DNA of 64,000 nt from Marinobacter nitratireducens. GTDB lineage: Bacteria > Pseudomonadota > Gammaproteobacteria > Pseudomonadales > Oleiphilaceae. Below are positions 19,258 to 28,328 of the stretch, one piece after another; the first letter of the stretch is position 1; every line of letters begins with the position of its first letter. The translations under genes and the position numbers were made by a program. The notes below the pieces were generated by a model, which saw only the letters and a program-made list of their open reading frames with translations, had not been told where the DNA came from and did not search any database. The stretch lies in assembly GCF_000708045.1 (NCBI RefSeq), contig NZ_ANIE01000005.1:186001-250000 (forward strand), given 5' to 3'.

Positions 19258-20508
19258 TCAGGCTGCCTGCTCCCCGGACTCATCAGCATGGCGAGCCGCC
19301 ACCTCAGCCGCATAGTCGGCATACTTCGCCATCAGCTCTTCCTTGCGGTCCGGGTCCCAGTTGATCTTGCTCAGGTCGCCCTTGTAGTGATCAATCACCC
19401 GCTTGTCCATTTCCTCGTACCACCACTTGGGAACGTACGCCGGCAACAGCATAGAAGCGTATCCGCCGGGCAGTTGGGGCGCGTTCTCGAAGTGGCGCAG
19501 TGCCTGGAAACTCCGGGTCGGGTGAGCATGATGGTCCGAATGGCGCTGTAGCTGGTACAGGAACAGGTTGGTCACGATGTGATTGCTGTTCCAGCTGTGC
19601 TCCGGCTGAGTGCGCTCGTACTTGCCATTCTTGTCTTTCTGGCGCAGCAAGCCGTAATGCTCGATGTAGTTCACGCTCTCCAGCAAACTTGCGCCATAGA
19701 CCGCTTGCGCGGCCAGGAACGGCACAGCTCGGGGGCCGCACACCAGAGTGGTTGCGCCGAAGAAGCCAGCGCTCATGGCCCAGCCCTGCAGCAACTCATT
19801 GTCGAGACTCCAGAAGCCTTTACCCTTGCGGGCAAGCCTCGCCTTCTCAATCTTGATGGACGACTTGATCCCGCCAACCACCGTCCGGGGCAGGAACTTC
19901 CAGAAGCTCTCACCCATGCGGCTGCTTGCCGGGTCTTCGGGGGTTGCCACGCGCTTGTGATGACCAAAATTGTGCTCAACCACAAAGTGGGTGTAGCCGG
20001 TCGGCGCCAGCGCTGCCATGGCCATCAACTTATTCAGCTTGTTCGACTTGTGACCCAGCTCATGCGCGGTGTTGATGCCGACACCGTTAATGGCACCCAC
20101 GGTGAGTGTCAGTCCGATCTTGTCTTCCAGAGGCGTCTTTTTCCGGCTGGCCAACCAAGCGCCCATGAAGGTCATAGCATATTGGGTGGGAATGAAGGCC
20201 TTTACGATTCGCTCGTAGTACTTGTCCTGCTCCAGAGGCTTGACGGCCGACTCCGGCGGGTTGCTTTTGTCCTCGCCGATTGCACGATCCAGCGCCGGGA
20301 TGATGCCGTGAACCAGGGCCGGTCCGGTCCAGGCCAGGGCCTTGAGCTTCTTGGGCGCCAGTGCATACCCGGTCAGCGCCGCCAGGCCAATACCTGGAAG
20401 AGCCGGGCCCAGTAGCCACATATACCGTTTGGGGTCCTTCCAGTCCGTTTCAGGAGCCGATTGCTGTACCGACTGTGCAATGTTGGGATCGCGGGTCTTG
20501 GCATTCAT
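19258..20508 (-). CDS. alkB: Alkane 1-monooxygenase
   Basis: This integral-membrane non-heme diiron enzyme hydroxylates the terminal carbon of medium-chain n-alkanes, with electrons from rubredoxin. The 416 residues contain the histidine motifs HELGH (149-153), EHNFGHH (178-184), NYIEHYG (280-286) and LQRHSDHHA (321-329), which are the AlkB signatures. Several transmembrane segments lie before residue 150 and at 245-275. GGAG lies eight bases before the ATG. Rubredoxin and rubredoxin reductase genes are not adjacent and must be elsewhere. A candidate promoter lies at 20532-20567. Together with the acyl-CoA ligase at 4681 this supports alkane growth. Confidence 0.95.
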   Translation of the reverse strand: MNAKTRDPNIAQSVQQSAPETDWKDPKRYMWLLGPALPGIGLAALTGYALAPKKLKALAWTGPALVHGIIPALDRAIGEDKSNPPESAVKPLEQDKYYERIVKAFIPTQYAMTFMGAWLASRKKTPLEDKIGLTLTVGAINGVGINTAHELGHKSNKLNKLMAMAALAPTGYTHFVVEHNFGHHKRVATPEDPASSRMGESFWKFLPRTVVGGIKSSIKIEKARLARKGKGFWSLDNELLQGWAMSAGFFGATTLVCGPRAVPFLAAQAVYGASLLESVNYIEHYGLLRQKDKNGKYERTQPEHSWNSNHIVTNLFLYQLQRHSDHHAHPTRSFQALRHFENAPQLPGGYASMLLPAYVPKWWYEEMDKRVIDHYKGDLSKINWDPDRKEELMAKYADYAAEVAARHADESGEQAA

Positions 20509-20531
20509 CTCTTGTTCTCCGTTGCTGTGCC

Positions 20532-20567
20532 TGTCTAAAATTTATGTCGGACAATCTGGCAATGCAA
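20532..20567 (-). promoter_or_regulatory. Candidate alkB promoter with TGTCGGACA dyad
   Basis: On the minus strand, TTGCAT (20562-20567) and TAAATT (20539-20544) are 17 bp apart, giving a start near 20532 and a leader of about 24 nt. TGTCGGACA (20545-20553), a 4-1-4 palindrome, sits in the spacer next to the -10. It could be an operator. The hexamers are weak, so this is tentative. Confidence 0.35.
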
Positions 20568-20725
20568 CAAGTTATGGGTGGAATTAGGCGCGTTGGCACT
20601 AAATGACATGATTTCCCGGGTTGGCGAATCTCGCGATTTTGGACCAGACTTTCCATATCCGTGTGTTGAAGCGGCTCGGCATCAGTGGATAACAAGAAAA
20701 AACGCAAGCAGAAGGATCAATAGCC

Positions 20726-20983
20726 ATGACCGCCTCAAATCCGCCGGCCCGGACGGCTGACTGCCTGGTTCAGCGAATGCTGCGTGAGTACCTGATGTCA
20801 GGACGTTTGGCCGAGGTAATCTACCGCGATGGTGCGGGCCAGATCTGTACCGTGCATGATGTCATCCAGGACCTTTTCAGCCGGGCAGGAGAGGATTTCA
20901 TCCTCCTCGGCCGGGGTAACCTTGTGGGTATTGACCACGTGGTCATGATCGATGGCCGCCAACTCTCGGCCGGCGGGTGTTAA
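20726..20983 (+). CDS. Small hypothetical protein, possibly Rof/LSm-like (85 aa)
   Basis: The 85-residue soluble protein has no signal peptide. Its central part (GRLAEVIYRDGAGQICTVHD, residues 31-50) and the closing block LLGRGNLVGIDHVVMIDGRQL suggest a small beta-barrel. The strand-turn pattern loosely recalls Rho-binding antiterminators (Rof) and other LSm-like proteins, but this is a visual impression only. GAAGGA lies upstream of the ATG. It diverges from alkB across 217 bp and precedes a lipoprotein gene by 91 bp. Coding is likely but not proven. Confidence 0.55.
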   Translation: MTASNPPARTADCLVQRMLREYLMSGRLAEVIYRDGAGQICTVHDVIQDLFSRAGEDFILLGRGNLVGIDHVVMIDGRQLSAGGC

Positions 20984-21074
20984 CCAAAGGGTAATTTCCG
21001 GGTAATTGTATGTGTCGGGTGCCAGTCGTACCCTTGTGGCCGTCGTAAATACGGACCAACTGAGGGACATGGTT

Positions 21075-21368
21075 ATGAAAAAGCTCACATTAGGCACACT
21101 GGCATTTGTCATGGCATTGGGACTGGCCGCATGCAGTTCTGAAGAAAACGAAGGTGTGGATGTCGAGCAGGCCGCCGATAACGCCGGCGACATGATGGAT
21201 GATGCTGGCGATTCGATGGAAGAGACATACGAAGAGGCAACCGGCCAGGATGAGGGCGCACTGGGTGAGCTCCAGGAAGGGGCCGAAAATGCGATGGACG
21301 AAATGGAAGACGCGGCGGACGATGCCGGAGATTCCATGGAAGAAGGTTATGAGGAAATGACCCAGTAA
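21075..21368 (+). CDS. Acidic small lipoprotein (97 aa)
   Basis: A signal peptide with lipobox LAAC (Cys19) is followed by about 78 residues extremely rich in Asp, Glu, Ala, Gly and Met. DDAGDSMEETYEEATGQ near residues 44-60 is nearly repeated as DDAGDSMEEGYEEMTQ at the C-terminus, an internal duplication. The remainder is probably helical and extended on the periplasmic side of a membrane. The start at 21075 is preferred over one at 21069 because GAGG is better spaced. The function is unknown; the composition suggests a charged spacer or cation-binding lipoprotein. Confidence 0.75.
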   Translation: MKKLTLGTLAFVMALGLAACSSEENEGVDVEQAADNAGDMMDDAGDSMEETYEEATGQDEGALGELQEGAENAMDEMEDAADDAGDSMEEGYEEMTQ

Positions 21369-21410
21369 TAGCGGGCGAGTACCGGCAGGGATACCCTGCC
21401 GGTATTGCAG

Positions 21411-22382
21411 TTACTCCCTTGTGGTAGACGGTGTGTCTGCTTCCACTCTGACTGCAAACTCCCGTATTTCGGGGAAGGTGTTCAAGACCTGGTTTGTTAT
21501 CGTCGCGATGTATTGCTGGCTTTGAGCAATCGTGAACGTTCCGGGCAGAACCAGTGAACAGTCAACGAGGTAGTGGTTCCCCATTCGTCTGCTCCGTAGA
21601 CTGGCAACATTTTTCACGTCAGCAAACCCTTCAACCAGTGTAAGCAAACGAGAGCGTTTGTCGGGGGCCAGCGCAGTATCCACCAACTCCTTGATGTTAT
21701 CGGTCATCATCCCCAGACCGATTTTCCCAATGGCGAAGGCCACCGCGATTGCAGCCGCCAGATCCAGCCATTCAATACCCGTTGCCGCACCCACGATGGC
21801 CAAAAGCACGACGATGGATGAGATCGCATCTGTCCGGCTGTGCCACGCATTGGAGATGATCAGTTCCGACTTGATCTTTTCGCCCACAGATTTTGTGTAG
21901 CGGAACAGCCACTCTTTTACTGCAATGGAAATCAGCGCTGCCGCTATTGCCAGCCAGCCGGTCTCGATCTGCGAGCCGTCGGTCAAAAGTGTAAAGAGAC
22001 TATCCCAGACCATTCCCGCCGCAATCAGCATCAACAGGCACCCCATGAGGACAGTCCCGAGCGTTTCGAATCGTTCATGACCGTAGGGGTGATCATCGTC
22101 GGCTGGCTGGCGGGAGTAACGCATCATGACGATCACAAGAACATCCGTCATGGCGTCAGAAAACGAATGAATGCCGTCTGCGATCAACGCATGGCTGCCA
22201 CTCATAGCCCCAGCAACCACCTTGAGGCCGCCGAGGCCGATATCGATAGCCATCCCCAGCAGAGTGACCTGCACACCCTCGCGAGGCGTTGATCCGACGA
22301 TGTCCGTGGGCGCGCAATCCTTGAATTTGTCCGCTTCCCGCAATGCGTGCTGGTGGGACTGAGCATTGAAGACTTGTTGCAT
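21411..22382 (-). CDS. Cation diffusion facilitator family transporter
   Basis: This is a proton-coupled divalent cation exporter (zinc, iron, cobalt or manganese) of the inner membrane. Six helices are predicted between about residues 40 and 215, followed by a cytoplasmic domain. The family metal sites are seen: HSFSDAMTDV near 74-83, DDHPYGHERFETLG near 96-109 and HSRTD near 180-184. The 323-residue form starting MQQVFNAQSHQH is chosen; a TTG at 22433 is in frame but has no better ribosome site. The gene is convergent with the acidic lipoprotein. Metal specificity is not evident. Confidence 0.87.
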   Translation of the reverse strand: MQQVFNAQSHQHALREADKFKDCAPTDIVGSTPREGVQVTLLGMAIDIGLGGLKVVAGAMSGSHALIADGIHSFSDAMTDVLVIVMMRYSRQPADDDHPYGHERFETLGTVLMGCLLMLIAAGMVWDSLFTLLTDGSQIETGWLAIAAALISIAVKEWLFRYTKSVGEKIKSELIISNAWHSRTDAISSIVVLLAIVGAATGIEWLDLAAAIAVAFAIGKIGLGMMTDNIKELVDTALAPDKRSRLLTLVEGFADVKNVASLRSRRMGNHYLVDCSLVLPGTFTIAQSQQYIATITNQVLNTFPEIREFAVRVEADTPSTTRE

Positions 22383-22595
22383 GGCTGGGTCTTGCCTTGA
22401 GTTCTCACTTAATCCGTCACTATAACGGCGCAAATGTGACCGTTTTATTTCGCTTTCGGCGAGTTTGGGGCTTGTCTCGGAAAGGTCATCGTCTGTTCAT
22501 GAGGTCGAAACGGAGCTGAAACATAGTTTGGCCAGTCTAGGGGCTCCGAAAATCTCCTTAAAACTAACGCTTGGAAAAAGCAAAGGATGAGAGAC

Positions 22596-24293
22596 ATGTA
22601 CCAAAAGAACGGAAAGTCTGTGTTCAAACTGTCAGCGCTGGCGATGGCTGTCGCGGGCGTTGCTCTGGTGGCGGGCTGTTCTGACGACGATGACAACAAT
22701 AGCGCAGCATCCTCGTTTGACACAGATAGCCAGGCTCTGACTCGTATGGCAACGGTCCCCCTTGGAGCGGAGGTCACAGGCCTGTTTCTGACCGAAGAGG
22801 GCGATCTGTTCTTCAACGTTCAGCATCCGTCAGACAGCAACACAACCGCCGACGATAACGGCAACGTCTTCTCTGCTGCGGCAGTGGGTGTTGTTGAGGA
22901 CGCAGACCTTTCCGCTGATGGTTTCGGTTTCAACGCTCTGGCAGCGCCGAGCACCACTGAGGAAAAAGAGCTGGTACGCACGGCCGTCGGCTCCTACAAG
23001 GTGCTGGCTCAGAATGGTGATTCCTGGGCGGGGGCGCCCGTCGGTGGCATGGGCGCGATTGTCGCAACAGACGCTGCAAAGACCGTTATCAAGGTTTCCA
23101 ACGATCCTGACTTTAACGCCTTCGTGAGCACCGGTGCCGGAGAGGGTTACCTGTTTACCAACTGGGAAGACCGCCCGGGCGGTATGAGCCGGATGAAAGT
23201 CCGCAAGAACGACGCTGGCGAGTGGAATGTCGTTGATAACGACGTCATGATGATCGACTTCGGCGCTGTCGGCGGCACCTGGGTTAACTGCTTCGGTACA
23301 CTGTCTCCCTGGGGTAACCCGCTCACCTCTGAAGAACTCTACTTCGACAATACTTCAGACTGGAACAACCCCAACTACAACTACTTCTACCAGGCGGAAG
23401 ATCTCAAAACATACCTGGATGGCACCTTCCCGAACCCGTATGACTACGGCTACATCGTAGAAATCACCAACCCGACAGCGGCTACACCGACCCCGGTGAA
23501 AATGCATGCCATGGGACGTTTCTCCCACGAGAACTCGGTTGTTATGCCGGACGAAAAGACCGTTTACCTGAGCGACGATGGTACCGGTACGGTGTTCTTC
23601 AAGTTTGTGGCTGATACTGCTGGCGACCTGACGGCCGGTACTCTGTACGCCGCAAAAGCGACTCAGGATGCATCCTCCGATCCTGCGGTTGCCGGATTCG
23701 ATATCCAGTGGATCGAGTTGGCTCACGGTACCAACGCCGATATCGAAGGCTGGATCAGCGATTACGATGGCATCGACGAGACTGACTACGTCGATGGTCA
23801 GACCAGCTACATCTCCGATGCAGACGTTGCTGAATGGGCCGCCGGTAATGCTGCTGATGACCGTGTAGCGTTCCTCGAAACCCGCAAAGCCGCAGAAGCA
23901 CTGGGTGCAACGGCTGAATTCCGCAAGATGGAAGGTGTGAACATCAACCTGGAAAGCGCCAAGAATGGTTCAGTTCCATACGCTTACATGGCGATGTCCA
24001 GCTACGACAAAACCATGGCAGACGACATGGGTGATATCCAACTGGATGGCACCAATGGCTCGTGTGGCGTGGTCTACCAGATGAAGCTTGATGCGAGCTT
24101 TGATATTTCCCGCATGGAGCCCGTCATCGTTGGCGGTGCGTATGACGGTGCCGCGACAGCAAACCAGTGCGACGTAGACAACATCTCCAACCCGGACAAC
24201 CTCCTGGTTCTGAAAGATGGTCGTGTGGTGATCGGTGAAGATACCGGCAACCACGAAAACAACACGGTATGGCTGTTTGATCCGGAAGCCTGA
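22596..24293 (+). CDS. PhoX/DUF839 family lipoprotein
   Basis: This is a second member of the PhoX-like beta-propeller family, 565 residues long. The signal peptide ends in a lipobox VAGC followed by an Asp/Asn-rich linker. The family motifs read GTWVNCFGTLSPWGNPLTSEE near 228-248, HAMGRFSHENSVVMPDEKTVYLSDD near 302-326 and a C-terminal VIGEDTGNHENNTVW. The start at 22596 has AGGA correctly spaced; an ATG at 22587 is too close to it. In contrast to the pair at 1453-4623, no good Pho box is visible. A two-heme lipoprotein gene follows 72 bp downstream past a terminator. Its enzymatic activity is uncertain. Confidence 0.82.
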   Translation: MYQKNGKSVFKLSALAMAVAGVALVAGCSDDDDNNSAASSFDTDSQALTRMATVPLGAEVTGLFLTEEGDLFFNVQHPSDSNTTADDNGNVFSAAAVGVVEDADLSADGFGFNALAAPSTTEEKELVRTAVGSYKVLAQNGDSWAGAPVGGMGAIVATDAAKTVIKVSNDPDFNAFVSTGAGEGYLFTNWEDRPGGMSRMKVRKNDAGEWNVVDNDVMMIDFGAVGGTWVNCFGTLSPWGNPLTSEELYFDNTSDWNNPNYNYFYQAEDLKTYLDGTFPNPYDYGYIVEITNPTAATPTPVKMHAMGRFSHENSVVMPDEKTVYLSDDGTGTVFFKFVADTAGDLTAGTLYAAKATQDASSDPAVAGFDIQWIELAHGTNADIEGWISDYDGIDETDYVDGQTSYISDADVAEWAAGNAADDRVAFLETRKAAEALGATAEFRKMEGVNINLESAKNGSVPYAYMAMSSYDKTMADDMGDIQLDGTNGSCGVVYQMKLDASFDISRMEPVIVGGAYDGAATANQCDVDNISNPDNLLVLKDGRVVIGEDTGNHENNTVWLFDPEA

Positions 24294-24319
24294 TTGGGTA
24301 CCGGATAGATGCAACAAGT

Positions 24320-24348
24320 GGGGAAGCCGTGAGGCTTCCCCGTTTTCT
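24320..24348 (+). terminator. Intrinsic terminator or attenuator between the PhoX-like and diheme genes
   Basis: GGGGAAGCC (24320-24328) and GGCTTCCCC (24333-24341) form a 9-bp stem with a GTGA tetraloop, followed by GTTTTCT. It ends 17 bases before the next start codon, so it may reduce rather than abolish read-through. Confidence 0.7.
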
Positions 24349-24365
24349 ATTGAACGAGTAACGTC

Positions 24366-26003
24366 ATGAATCGCTCTATTTATTCTCTGGTTATTGGTGT
24401 CAGTGTATTGATGTCCGGGTGTGGCGGTAATAATGATCTGCCTTCCGTCGTCGTCCCGGATGACTATGTCTATGAAGGTCAGGAACCGGATCGGCCTGCC
24501 ATTGCTGCGGACACCCTCTACAACCGGGAAGCCGTTATCCCTCCTCAGTGCTACACCAAGACTGAGGGAGTGAATAACCCCTGTTACACCTGCCATCAGA
24601 CATACTCGGACCCGGATCGTCCCAATAGCATGTCCGACGGATTCCTGCAGGGAGACTACAACTTCTCTGAGCTGGGAACCCACAATCACTGGACAAACCT
24701 GTTCGTTGATCGGCGTGACGAGATTGCCGATATCAGCGATAGCGAAATCGAGAGTTACATAGACACGGATAATTACTCGGACTTTATTGAACGTCTGAAA
24801 GACGACGAGGAATGGTCCGGGCCAATACCGGAAATCCAGGACCTCGCCGAAGGGGCCGAGGCCTTTGACGAGCGAGGTCTCGCCCGGGATGGAAGTGGTT
24901 GGGTCGCCTTCAATTACAAGCCACTGCCAAGTACCTTCTGGCCGACCAACGGCTCGACCGATGACGTCATGATCCGCTTGCCCGAACCGTTTCGTGTTGC
25001 AGCATGCGGTACCGATACGGATGAATTTTCCCAGGATGTGTATTTTACCAACCTCGCACTGCTTGAAATGGCCATGGGGGACATGGACACGGTGTCGACA
25101 CCGCCGATTGACGAGAACAACGTCTGCGCGGATCTCAACCATGACGGCATGCTTGGAGAAGTCACCCGAATTCAGCGCAGGGAAAAGTATGTGGGCGGTG
25201 CTGCCGGAGAATCGGTTGAGAGAATGTCTTACCCCGAGGGGACACAGTTTATTCATACCGTTCGTTACGTGGGTATTGAAGGAGATGAGATTCGTCCGTC
25301 CCGACGCATGAAGGAAGTGCGCTACATGAAAAAAGTCACCTCGTATTCGGTGGCTGAGCTTTCATCTCTGTATGGCAACGAACACCAGGAAAAACTGGAC
25401 GGCAACCTTCCGGCATATTCCGATCACGGGGATAAAGGATTGAATAATGGCATGGGCTGGGAGGTGCTGGGCTTTATCGAAAACAGTCAGGGCGAACTCA
25501 GAAAACAGACTTATCAGGAACAGATGTTCTGTATGGGATGCCACGCGACGATCGGGACCACGATTGACCAGACGTTTGCGTTTCCGAGGAAGGTGGCAGG
25601 TGCTGAGGGGTGGGGCTACATCGATCTCCGGGGCATGCCAGACGCTCCCAGTCTTGGTCAGTTGAAAGGCGAAATTCTCGAATATCTTGAGCGTGCGGGT
25701 GGCGGCAATGAGTTCCGGGAGAATCCGGAAATGCGAGCGCGCTGGTTTAACGATGATGGCTCAGTCAAAGTAGACGATGTTGCCGCAGCAGATGTCTATA
25801 CCCTGATTGCCCCCAGCAAGGAGAGGGCGCTTGCCCTGAACAAAGCCTATAAAGTTATTGTTGAAGAAGAGAGCTACGTCTACGGGCGGGACGCGACGGT
25901 CGTGCCTGCTGTTAACGTCTACCGGGATGTTGACCCGGACGGCGTGCCGCCTCTTGAAAGTGCCAGCCGGGTTCAGAATCGGGATATCCGTCTGGACTGG
26001 TAA
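24366..26003 (+). CDS. Diheme c-type cytochrome-like lipoprotein, unrecognised family
   Basis: This 545-residue exported protein has a lipobox MSGC (Cys19) and two CXXCH motifs. CYTCH lies at about 77-81 and CMGCH about 300 residues later, near 392. It therefore probably binds two covalent c-type hemes on the periplasmic or outer-membrane side. Between and around the hemes are long acidic stretches and several conserved-looking aromatic segments (GWVAFNYKPLPSTFWPTNGS near 178-197). I do not recognise the family with confidence. It directly follows a PhoX-like lipoprotein gene, and a strong terminator follows it. An electron-transfer or redox-enzyme role is inferred from the hemes alone. Confidence 0.75.
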   Translation: MNRSIYSLVIGVSVLMSGCGGNNDLPSVVVPDDYVYEGQEPDRPAIAADTLYNREAVIPPQCYTKTEGVNNPCYTCHQTYSDPDRPNSMSDGFLQGDYNFSELGTHNHWTNLFVDRRDEIADISDSEIESYIDTDNYSDFIERLKDDEEWSGPIPEIQDLAEGAEAFDERGLARDGSGWVAFNYKPLPSTFWPTNGSTDDVMIRLPEPFRVAACGTDTDEFSQDVYFTNLALLEMAMGDMDTVSTPPIDENNVCADLNHDGMLGEVTRIQRREKYVGGAAGESVERMSYPEGTQFIHTVRYVGIEGDEIRPSRRMKEVRYMKKVTSYSVAELSSLYGNEHQEKLDGNLPAYSDHGDKGLNNGMGWEVLGFIENSQGELRKQTYQEQMFCMGCHATIGTTIDQTFAFPRKVAGAEGWGYIDLRGMPDAPSLGQLKGEILEYLERAGGGNEFRENPEMRARWFNDDGSVKVDDVAAADVYTLIAPSKERALALNKAYKVIVEEESYVYGRDATVVPAVNVYRDVDPDGVPPLESASRVQNRDIRLDW

Positions 26004-26043
26004 ACCGGGGCAGCCCGGTTATCCCTGGCCGGGCGCCATGATC

Positions 26044-26098
26044 AAACCGCACACCGTCCCTATTCTGTAACGGAATGGGTGAGGTTTGCGGTTTTTTT
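26044..26098 (+). terminator. Strong Rho-independent terminator
   Basis: AAACCGCA (26044-26051) pairs with TGCGGTTT (26087-26094), an inner stem CCCTATTC/GAATGGG continues it, and a run of seven T follows. It closes the PhoX-like/diheme unit. Confidence 0.8.
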
Positions 26099-26239
26099 GT
26101 TTCAGATCATTCCAATCCTGCCGATATAAGGAATAAATGCACTAAAGTATGAGTTAAGAACTCATGCGGATTCTTTACTCTCCCCAATAGCCTTGCGTTG
26201 AACGATGGTTGTACATAAAACAAGAATGATGAGGTTATT

Positions 26240-27880
26240 ATGGCTCTGCTTACTAGGGCGACGATTGTATGGGGGATTGCGAGTGCTGCCGCTGTTGCAC
26301 TTACATGCGGCTTGGTGGCACCGGTGCTAGGCCTTGATCCGGGCTCTCTGCTGATCGGGCTCGCCATTGGATTGATCGCTGCTGTTATCTTCTTCGTTGC
26401 CCGCGTTCTGGAGCCCGTGGAACGGAGTATCCGTGAACTCAATGACGGCTCTCTTCCGGAAGACCACCCGCTTCACAAGGAATGTCATCAGCTTCTGTCC
26501 GAGGCCAAAGCCGGCCGCGCGCTGGTCGAGAGCCTGTCGGGGAGTGCTGACCAGAACGCCATCTCCGCCGCCCAGGTATCCTATGCGGCTGACCAGCTGA
26601 AGTTGCGCCTTGACCGGCAAGTGGAAGAAACCGCTCAGATGGCGGAGTATGCCGGCGAGATTACCGAAACCGTCCGGGAGTCCTCAGAACAGGCCACGGA
26701 AGCTGCGACCATGGCGCACCAGGCCAGCGCAACCAGTGCAGAAGGTCGCCAGGCTCTCGTGGATGCGATTGAGCGTATTCGCATTGTGCATCAGCAGTCC
26801 GGCGAAAACCTTCGCCTGATTCAGGAACTGAATGAGAAATCCAACAAGATTCAGGGTGTAACCACCACCATTGAGGGCATCGCTGAGCAGACCAACCTGC
26901 TTGCCCTCAACGCTGCCATTGAAGCAGCCCGGGCAGGTGAGCAGGGGCGTGGATTCGCCGTGGTTGCAGATGAAGTGCGGCAGCTTGCGGGGCGAACCGC
27001 TCAGGCGACTGGCGAAGTGGCCGAGACTCTTCAGGAAGTTCGTTCCGACACCACTCTGATTGTTTCCCGGATTGAGGACCTTGCCCGCAGTGTCGAGGAA
27101 GGGCTGGTGTCCGTGGAGAGTGTGGGGGAGCGGCTCGATCAGATTCGTGATCAGTCCGATCGGGTACAGCAGCAGGTTGCCAGAATTGCCGAGATTGATC
27201 AGAGCAACGAACAAAGCCTGCAACAGGTCTTCTCTGCCATCGAAACCGTTCGCGATCAGATATCCGAGAGCGACTCCAGTGTTGCGTCCCTGGCCGAGCA
27301 GGCGGGCACGCAGATGGAGCTGGCAGAGAAAGCAAATGCGGCGTTTGCCCTGAACAGTGAGGCCAGTTACCACCGCTTCTTCTACGATCAGGCCAAAGCG
27401 GGAGCTGAGCAGATAGGCAAGCTTTTCGAGCGGGCCATCAGTGAGGGCAAACTCTCGGAGTCGGCGTTGTTCGACCGGAATCGTGAAGCAATCCCCAATA
27501 CTCATCCTCCAAAGTATGGAAGCCGATTCGACACCTTTACCGATCAGAATCTGCCCTCCATTCAAGAATCAATCAAGGATTCCCATTCTGCATTGGTGTT
27601 TGCCATTTCCTGCGCCCCGGACGGCTATGTGCCTACTCATAACCGGGAATTCGCCAATGCGCCCACGGGTAAACCGGAGGTCGATCTGGTGAAGAGCCGC
27701 AGCAAGCGTCTGTTCAATGACCGCACCGGTATTCGCTGTGGCACGCATACCGAGGATATGCTGTTGCAGACGTATCGCCGGGATACCGGTGAGATCATGC
27801 ATGACCTGTCGGTGCCGATCTACGTGAACGGAAAGCATTGGGGTGGGTTCCGCCTCGGATACCGTCCGGACAACCACTGA
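26240..27880 (+). CDS. Methyl-accepting chemotaxis protein with C-terminal sensor-like region
   Basis: This chemoreceptor would signal to CheA/CheW. Two N-terminal membrane helices (about 6-28 and 34-56) are separated by only a few residues, so there is essentially no periplasmic domain. The cytoplasmic signalling hairpin is clear, with the conserved tip [20 protein letters not shown] near 214-233. After the coiled coil, residues about 375-546 form an extra domain ([54 protein letters not shown]), probably Cache/PAS-like, placed at the C-terminus. Sensing is therefore likely cytoplasmic. GAGG precedes the ATG. The ligand is unknown. Confidence 0.88.
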   Translation: MALLTRATIVWGIASAAAVALTCGLVAPVLGLDPGSLLIGLAIGLIAAVIFFVARVLEPVERSIRELNDGSLPEDHPLHKECHQLLSEAKAGRALVESLSGSADQNAISAAQVSYAADQLKLRLDRQVEETAQMAEYAGEITETVRESSEQATEAATMAHQASATSAEGRQALVDAIERIRIVHQQSGENLRLIQELNEKSNKIQGVTTTIEGIAEQTNLLALNAAIEAARAGEQGRGFAVVADEVRQLAGRTAQATGEVAETLQEVRSDTTLIVSRIEDLARSVEEGLVSVESVGERLDQIRDQSDRVQQQVARIAEIDQSNEQSLQQVFSAIETVRDQISESDSSVASLAEQAGTQMELAEKANAAFALNSEASYHRFFYDQAKAGAEQIGKLFERAISEGKLSESALFDRNREAIPNTHPPKYGSRFDTFTDQNLPSIQESIKDSHSALVFAISCAPDGYVPTHNREFANAPTGKPEVDLVKSRSKRLFNDRTGIRCGTHTEDMLLQTYRRDTGEIMHDLSVPIYVNGKHWGGFRLGYRPDNH

Positions 27881-27950
27881 TGTCCCGCTCTGGCGGCGAT
27901 TGTAAGCCTGTGTGTTAGACTTGGGCGAGATATTCGTAAGGAGAATCGCC

Positions 27951-28316
27951 TTGGCTGACCAGGACTACATCCCTGCCGATCCGGATCCGATGGCGCAACG
28001 CTCGGACTCCGCCCGAAACTTGGCCGTTGCCGTGTACATTCTGCAAGCGCTATCGTTCTTCGTCGGGGGGATCACGGGGTTGATCGGTGTGATCATCAAT
28101 TACGTCAAGTTGGATGATGTCCGGAACACGTGGATTGAGCGGCACTTCCGTTGGCAGATAAGAACGTTCTGGATTGGTCTGCTCTGGACCGTCATTGGTA
28201 TCGTGACCACGCCGCTGATCATTGGATGGTTCTTTCTGTTGGGGATCTCCATCTGGATCATCTATCGAATTGTGAAGGGCGCTCTGGCGCTCAACGAGGG
28301 CAAAGCACCGGTCTGA
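27951..28316 (+). CDS. DUF4870-like membrane protein
   Basis: The small integral membrane protein has three hydrophobic segments (residues about 28-52, 70-90 and 92-108). The pattern DDVRNTWIERHFRWQIRTFWIGLLW matches DUF4870/Tic20-like proteins of unknown function. I place the start at TTG 27951 because AAGGAG (27938-27943) sits seven bases upstream, giving 121 residues beginning MADQDYIPAD. An in-frame GTG at 27912 lacks such a site. The gene follows the chemoreceptor by 70 bp and is convergent with a small cysteine-motif gene. Confidence 0.75.
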   Translation: MADQDYIPADPDPMAQRSDSARNLAVAVYILQALSFFVGGITGLIGVIINYVKLDDVRNTWIERHFRWQIRTFWIGLLWTVIGIVTTPLIIGWFFLLGISIWIIYRIVKGALALNEGKAPV

Positions 28317-28328
28317 CTTGACCGGTGC

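Noticed and set aside
20798-21337. Minus-strand frame rich in Ser and Ala (179 codons)
   Set aside because: It is antisense to the acidic lipoprotein, whose GAC/GAA codons create serine codons on the other strand; the plus strand has a signal peptide and ribosome site.
22485-22502. Possible Pho box (AGGTCAT-N4-TGTTCAT) upstream of the second PhoX-like gene
   Set aside because: Too many mismatches to the half-site consensus; only TCAT is kept at the correct spacing.
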